From: Flavimobilis soli
GTDB taxonomy: Bacteria; Actinomycetota; Actinomycetes; Actinomycetales; Cellulomonadaceae
Reading direction: 5' to 3'
DNA: 64,000 nucleotides
Assembly (NCBI RefSeq): GCF_002564025.1
Contig: NZ_PDJH01000001.1
Span: forward strand, 1,612,001-1,676,000
Shown here: positions 60,103 through 64,000 of the stretch, piece by piece
How positions within the stretch are numbered: position 1 is the stretch's first letter
Layout: every line of letters starts with the position of its first letter
Position numbers and translations under genes: made by a program
The notes under the pieces: generated by a model
The model's database searches: none
What the model was told of the DNA's origin: nothing
What the model saw: the letters and a program-made list of their open reading frames with translations, nothing else

Positions 60103-60162
60103 GCCCCCACGCTACGCGGTGGCCCCGCACCAAGAACCCGGGCACCCATGGAGGGCCGACCG

Positions 60163-60312
60163 TGGGATCGGCCGACCGCCGGGCGGGGCCGACCGCGGGA
60201 CCGGGCGCGAGCCGGTCACCGGGACCGGGCCGGTCACCGGGACCGGGCCGGTCACCGGGCCCGAGCCGGTCACCGGAACCGGGCCAGCACCGGTTGGGAT
60301 CGGCCGACCGCC
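60163..60312. repeat. 18-bp tandem array flanked by an 18-bp direct repeat
   Basis: Four 18-bp units CCGGTCACCGGGACCGGG (60212, 60230, 60248 and 60266; the last two diverged) lie between direct repeats TGGGATCGGCCGACCGCC at 60163-60180 and 60295-60312. The unit itself contains CCGGTCACCGG, partly self-complementary. The array sits between the start of the deacylase gene and the end of the ABC-F gene. Confidence 0.8.
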
Positions 60313-60325
60313 GCGCCCAGCCCGG

Positions 60326-61993
<1,668 letters not shown>

Positions 61994-62054
61994 GGGTCAC
62001 CTGCCAGGGTCGAGGGGGTCGGGCGGGGCAGGTCAGATCCACATGCCGCTGAGC

Positions 62055-62654
62055 CTAGCCACGTGCGCTGTCGTCGTCCGACCGATTATCCGCGAGCTCC
62101 CACGGCTTGCGGAACAGGCTGGCGACGTACAGCCCGACGACGGCGACGCCGCAGGCGACCGCGACGACGAGCAGGACGCGTCCGATGCCGACGGTGCCGC
62201 CGCCGGCGACCCAGAGCTCGGTGGCCGACGGCGGGGGCGTGGGTTCGGCGCTCGGGTCGGGGGTCACGGTCGTGAGGATCGTGCCGCGGCGCGCGGCCTC
62301 CTGGGACCGTGCGTCGCCGGGGGCGACGATCAGGGCGACCGCGAGCGGGAGGGTGACGGCGTAGAGCGCGCCGAGGACGACTGCGCGGGCGGGCACGAAG
62401 TGGCGCATGCCCCGCAGCGGGGAGAGGTCGGTCATGAAGCCGTTGAGCGCGACCGCGAGGCCCGCGACGTACAGGACCGCCCAGCCGAGGAGGAGGGGGG
62501 CGTGCAGCGTCGTCTGCTCGTCGGCGAGCCAGACGACGGGGGCCAGGAGCGGGAGGACGAGCATGAGCAGCCCGACGGCGGCGTCGCCTGGCGCCGGGGG
62601 CGTGCAGAGCCGACCGTCCTTGGTCCGGGTCGCGGGGACGTCCGTGAACACCAT
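62055..62654 (-). CDS. Membrane protein, function unknown
   Basis: 199 aa with four hydrophobic segments (about 26-44, 52-72, 88-110 and 155-182). A Pro/Thr-rich extracytoplasmic loop (TTVTPDPSAEPTPPPSATEL) precedes the last segment. No family was recognised. ATG start. Its stop is 61 nt from the ABC-F start on the same strand, so co-transcription is possible. Confidence 0.65.
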   Translation of the reverse strand: MVFTDVPATRTKDGRLCTPPAPGDAAVGLLMLVLPLLAPVVWLADEQTTLHAPLLLGWAVLYVAGLAVALNGFMTDLSPLRGMRHFVPARAVVLGALYAVTLPLAVALIVAPGDARSQEAARRGTILTTVTPDPSAEPTPPPSATELWVAGGGTVGIGRVLLVVAVACGVAVVGLYVASLFRKPWELADNRSDDDSARG

Positions 62655-62821
62655 GTCCAGACACTAGCGGCCCCGTCGTGGCTGACGTTCGGGAAGGGGG
62701 CGTGGTTTCTCAGTGATCGCTCGGGCTTGCCGATGGGACCTTCGGCCGCGCCTAGGAGTTATCACCTACGGAGCTCGCGACGTCGCACGGCTCCAGCAGG
62801 GCGGACCGGAGGAGGAGAACG

Positions 62822-63400
62822 ATGAGCATCGGCAACACGATGCGTGCGGCAGCGCGCTGCGTGCGCGCGGTTGCGACCGACGAACGTGCGTTCCTCGACG
62901 CCGACCAGCTGGAGGCGTACGCGGAACGCGCAGACGCGCTGCCGCCGTGCGACACGTGCGACCACGGTTCGTGCTCGGACATCCGCGCTGCGCACGACGC
63001 CGCGAAGATGGCGCTGCTCGTGCTCGAGGGGGTCGACGTCGCCCAGCTGACCAACGCGCGCGAGGCCCTCCACGCCGTCGAGCGCCGCTGGCCGAGCACG
63101 ACGCCAGGCGACTACCCGATCGCAGCCGTCCGTCACGCCTACATCGCGGGTTATACGGACGGAGCGGTCGCGCAACGGGCGAAGGACCCCGTCGCCGAGG
63201 CAGCCGCCCCGACGCCCCTCTCGGTCGCCCGCGCTGTCGCGCTCGCGCTCACCGAGGTGACGGGCCTGCGGCTCGACGCGACGACGATCCGGCAGATCGC
63301 GCACCGCGCGACCGGCACGCTCCTCGAGCTGCCGCAGGAGCCGGGCTCGCCGGGCGACCGGTCGGCGGAGGACGACGCGAGCGACGGGATGGTCGCCTGA
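62822..63400 (+). CDS. Small soluble protein, function unknown
   Basis: 192 aa. A Cys cluster PPCDTCDHGSCSDIR (about 41-55, CxxCxxxxC) may bind metal. The rest is helical and Ala-rich, with VRHAYIAGYTDGAVAQR and a C-terminal acidic tail. ATG 62822 has GGAGGAGGAG immediately upstream. No family was recognised. Confidence 0.65.
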   Translation: MSIGNTMRAAARCVRAVATDERAFLDADQLEAYAERADALPPCDTCDHGSCSDIRAAHDAAKMALLVLEGVDVAQLTNAREALHAVERRWPSTTPGDYPIAAVRHAYIAGYTDGAVAQRAKDPVAEAAAPTPLSVARAVALALTEVTGLRLDATTIRQIAHRATGTLLELPQEPGSPGDRSAEDDASDGMVA

Positions 63401-63520
63401 GGCGACCCCGCTGAGACGTCCTGGGCACTGAGCGGCTGGGGACGCTGGGCGGCTAGCGGGCTCGGGCGGCCGGGCCACCCGGGCGGGCTGAGTCGCTCTG
63501 CCGCCACAGAGCGCTCCGGT

Positions 63521-64000
63521 CTAGGGGCGCTCGTCCACCTCGGTCGCCTCGAGCGCAGCCGCGGCGGCTGCGACCTCGTCGACGGGAGTCTCGTCCGACC
63601 ACGGCCGGGCCGGCTCGCGTCCGCTGACCGCGTCGAGCGCGGCGCGCCACGAGGCGAGGGCCTCGCGCACCCGGTACCAGGCGGCCTTGCGCGGCTCGAC
63701 GCTCTCCGAGGAGACGCCCACGCCGACCGCGTCGATCCCCGCCTGACGGGCGGAGAAGATCGCCCGCGGCAGGTGGTAGTCCTGCGTGACGACGACGGCG
63801 TCGCGCACCCCGAAGACGGTCGCGGCGCGCACGGCGGAGTCGTGCGTGTCGAGGCCGGCGTAGTCCTGCACGATGCGGTCCGCGGGAACGCCCGCGGCGA
63901 CGAGATAGTCGGTCATGGCGCTCGGCTCGTCGTAGCCGTCGCGCGAGCTGTCACCCGTGACGAGGACGACGGCGACGACGCCGCGCTCGACCAGGCTGGC
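63521..64000 (-). CDS. SanA/YdcF-like DUF218 protein, truncated by the window end
   Basis: 159 residues are visible; the frame stays open to base 64000, so the N-terminus lies beyond. The sequence has LVTGDSSRDGYDEPSAMTDY, LVAAGVPADRIVQDYAGLDT and VVVTQDYHLPRAIFSARQAG, the DUF218 pattern of SanA and YdcF envelope proteins. It ends in an acidic tail. The role in these families (envelope barrier, precursor handling) is poorly defined. Confidence 0.85.
   Translation of the reverse strand, partial: ASLVERGVVAVVLVTGDSSRDGYDEPSAMTDYLVAAGVPADRIVQDYAGLDTHDSAVRAATVFGVRDAVVVTQDYHLPRAIFSARQAGIDAVGVGVSSESVEPRKAAWYRVREALASWRAALDAVSGREPARPWSDETPVDEVAAAAAALEATEVDERP

Overview
The window is high-GC DNA with frequent GTG starts, tightly overlapping genes (ATGA, GTGA and TGATG junctions) and strong Asp/Glu/Ala/Arg bias. 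A C50-carotenoid gene set, a DivIVA-repeat protein and a YtrA-type ABC cassette all point to an actinobacterium. My guess is a member of the Micrococcales (Cellulomonas/Sanguibacter-like); no rRNA or taxonomic marker is present to prove it. No tRNA, rRNA, CRISPR array, complete insertion sequence or prophage was seen.

Layout. 1-5035: carotenoid operon crtE(partial)-crtB-crtI-crtYe-crtYf-crtEb, in the gene order known for decaprenoxanthin synthesis in Corynebacterium. 5045-10658: an SDR/DUF2867 protein, divergent pyruvate:quinone oxidoreductase (PoxB-like), and an ABC/FtsX exporter pair. 10672-12424: a CBS-domain protein, a HipA 3' remnant, and a secreted Lys/Ala-rich protein. 12677-18257: NfeD, flotillin, a DivIVA-repeat protein, a nucleotidyltransferase and an SRPBCC-like protein. 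18349-23131 (minus strand): TetR with a DUF5692 membrane protein, a lone AztD-type zinc metallochaperone behind a Zur-like box, and an MFS exporter. A 47-nt imperfect palindrome occurs three times in this stretch. 23328-27078: GntR(YtrA)-ABC-permease-ABC-permease operon. 27297-29252: DoxX protein and an MbfA-like ferritin/VIT iron transporter.

29573-39867 is a molybdenum island: MoeB-rhodanese, MoeA, MoaC, MobA, a DUF6457 protein, MoaD, MoaA, MoaE, Mog, and the molybdate importer ModABC. It holds most of the route from molybdate uptake to finished cofactor, but no molybdoenzyme is in view. 40011-49811: a membrane protein, a secreted HNH nuclease, an oligopeptide ABC importer with a fused DppD-DppF ATPase and a coupled amidohydrolase, a GNAT acetyltransferase and a DnaQ-like exonuclease. 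49964-51753: a HipBA toxin-antitoxin module with a cluster of TGACAT half-sites upstream. 51793-56855: an M15 peptidase and the SbcCD nuclease. 57047-64000: an unknown protein, a NYN/OST-HTH protein, a YbaK deacylase, an ABC-F protein, two poorly known proteins and a SanA/YdcF-like protein cut by the window end.

The most unusual layer lies between the genes. At least four families of short palindromic repeats (a 47-nt element, a CGAGGTAG family, a GAGGTCGTGA family and a CTGACGGACTC family) fill many spacers over 100 nt, mostly at gene ends. In addition, low-complexity or tandem-repeat inserts occur inside three molybdenum-cofactor genes. The clearest regulatory finds are a Zur-like box that fills the spacer of the aztD promoter, a 25-bp palindrome over the tetR promoter, and the hipBA operator cluster.
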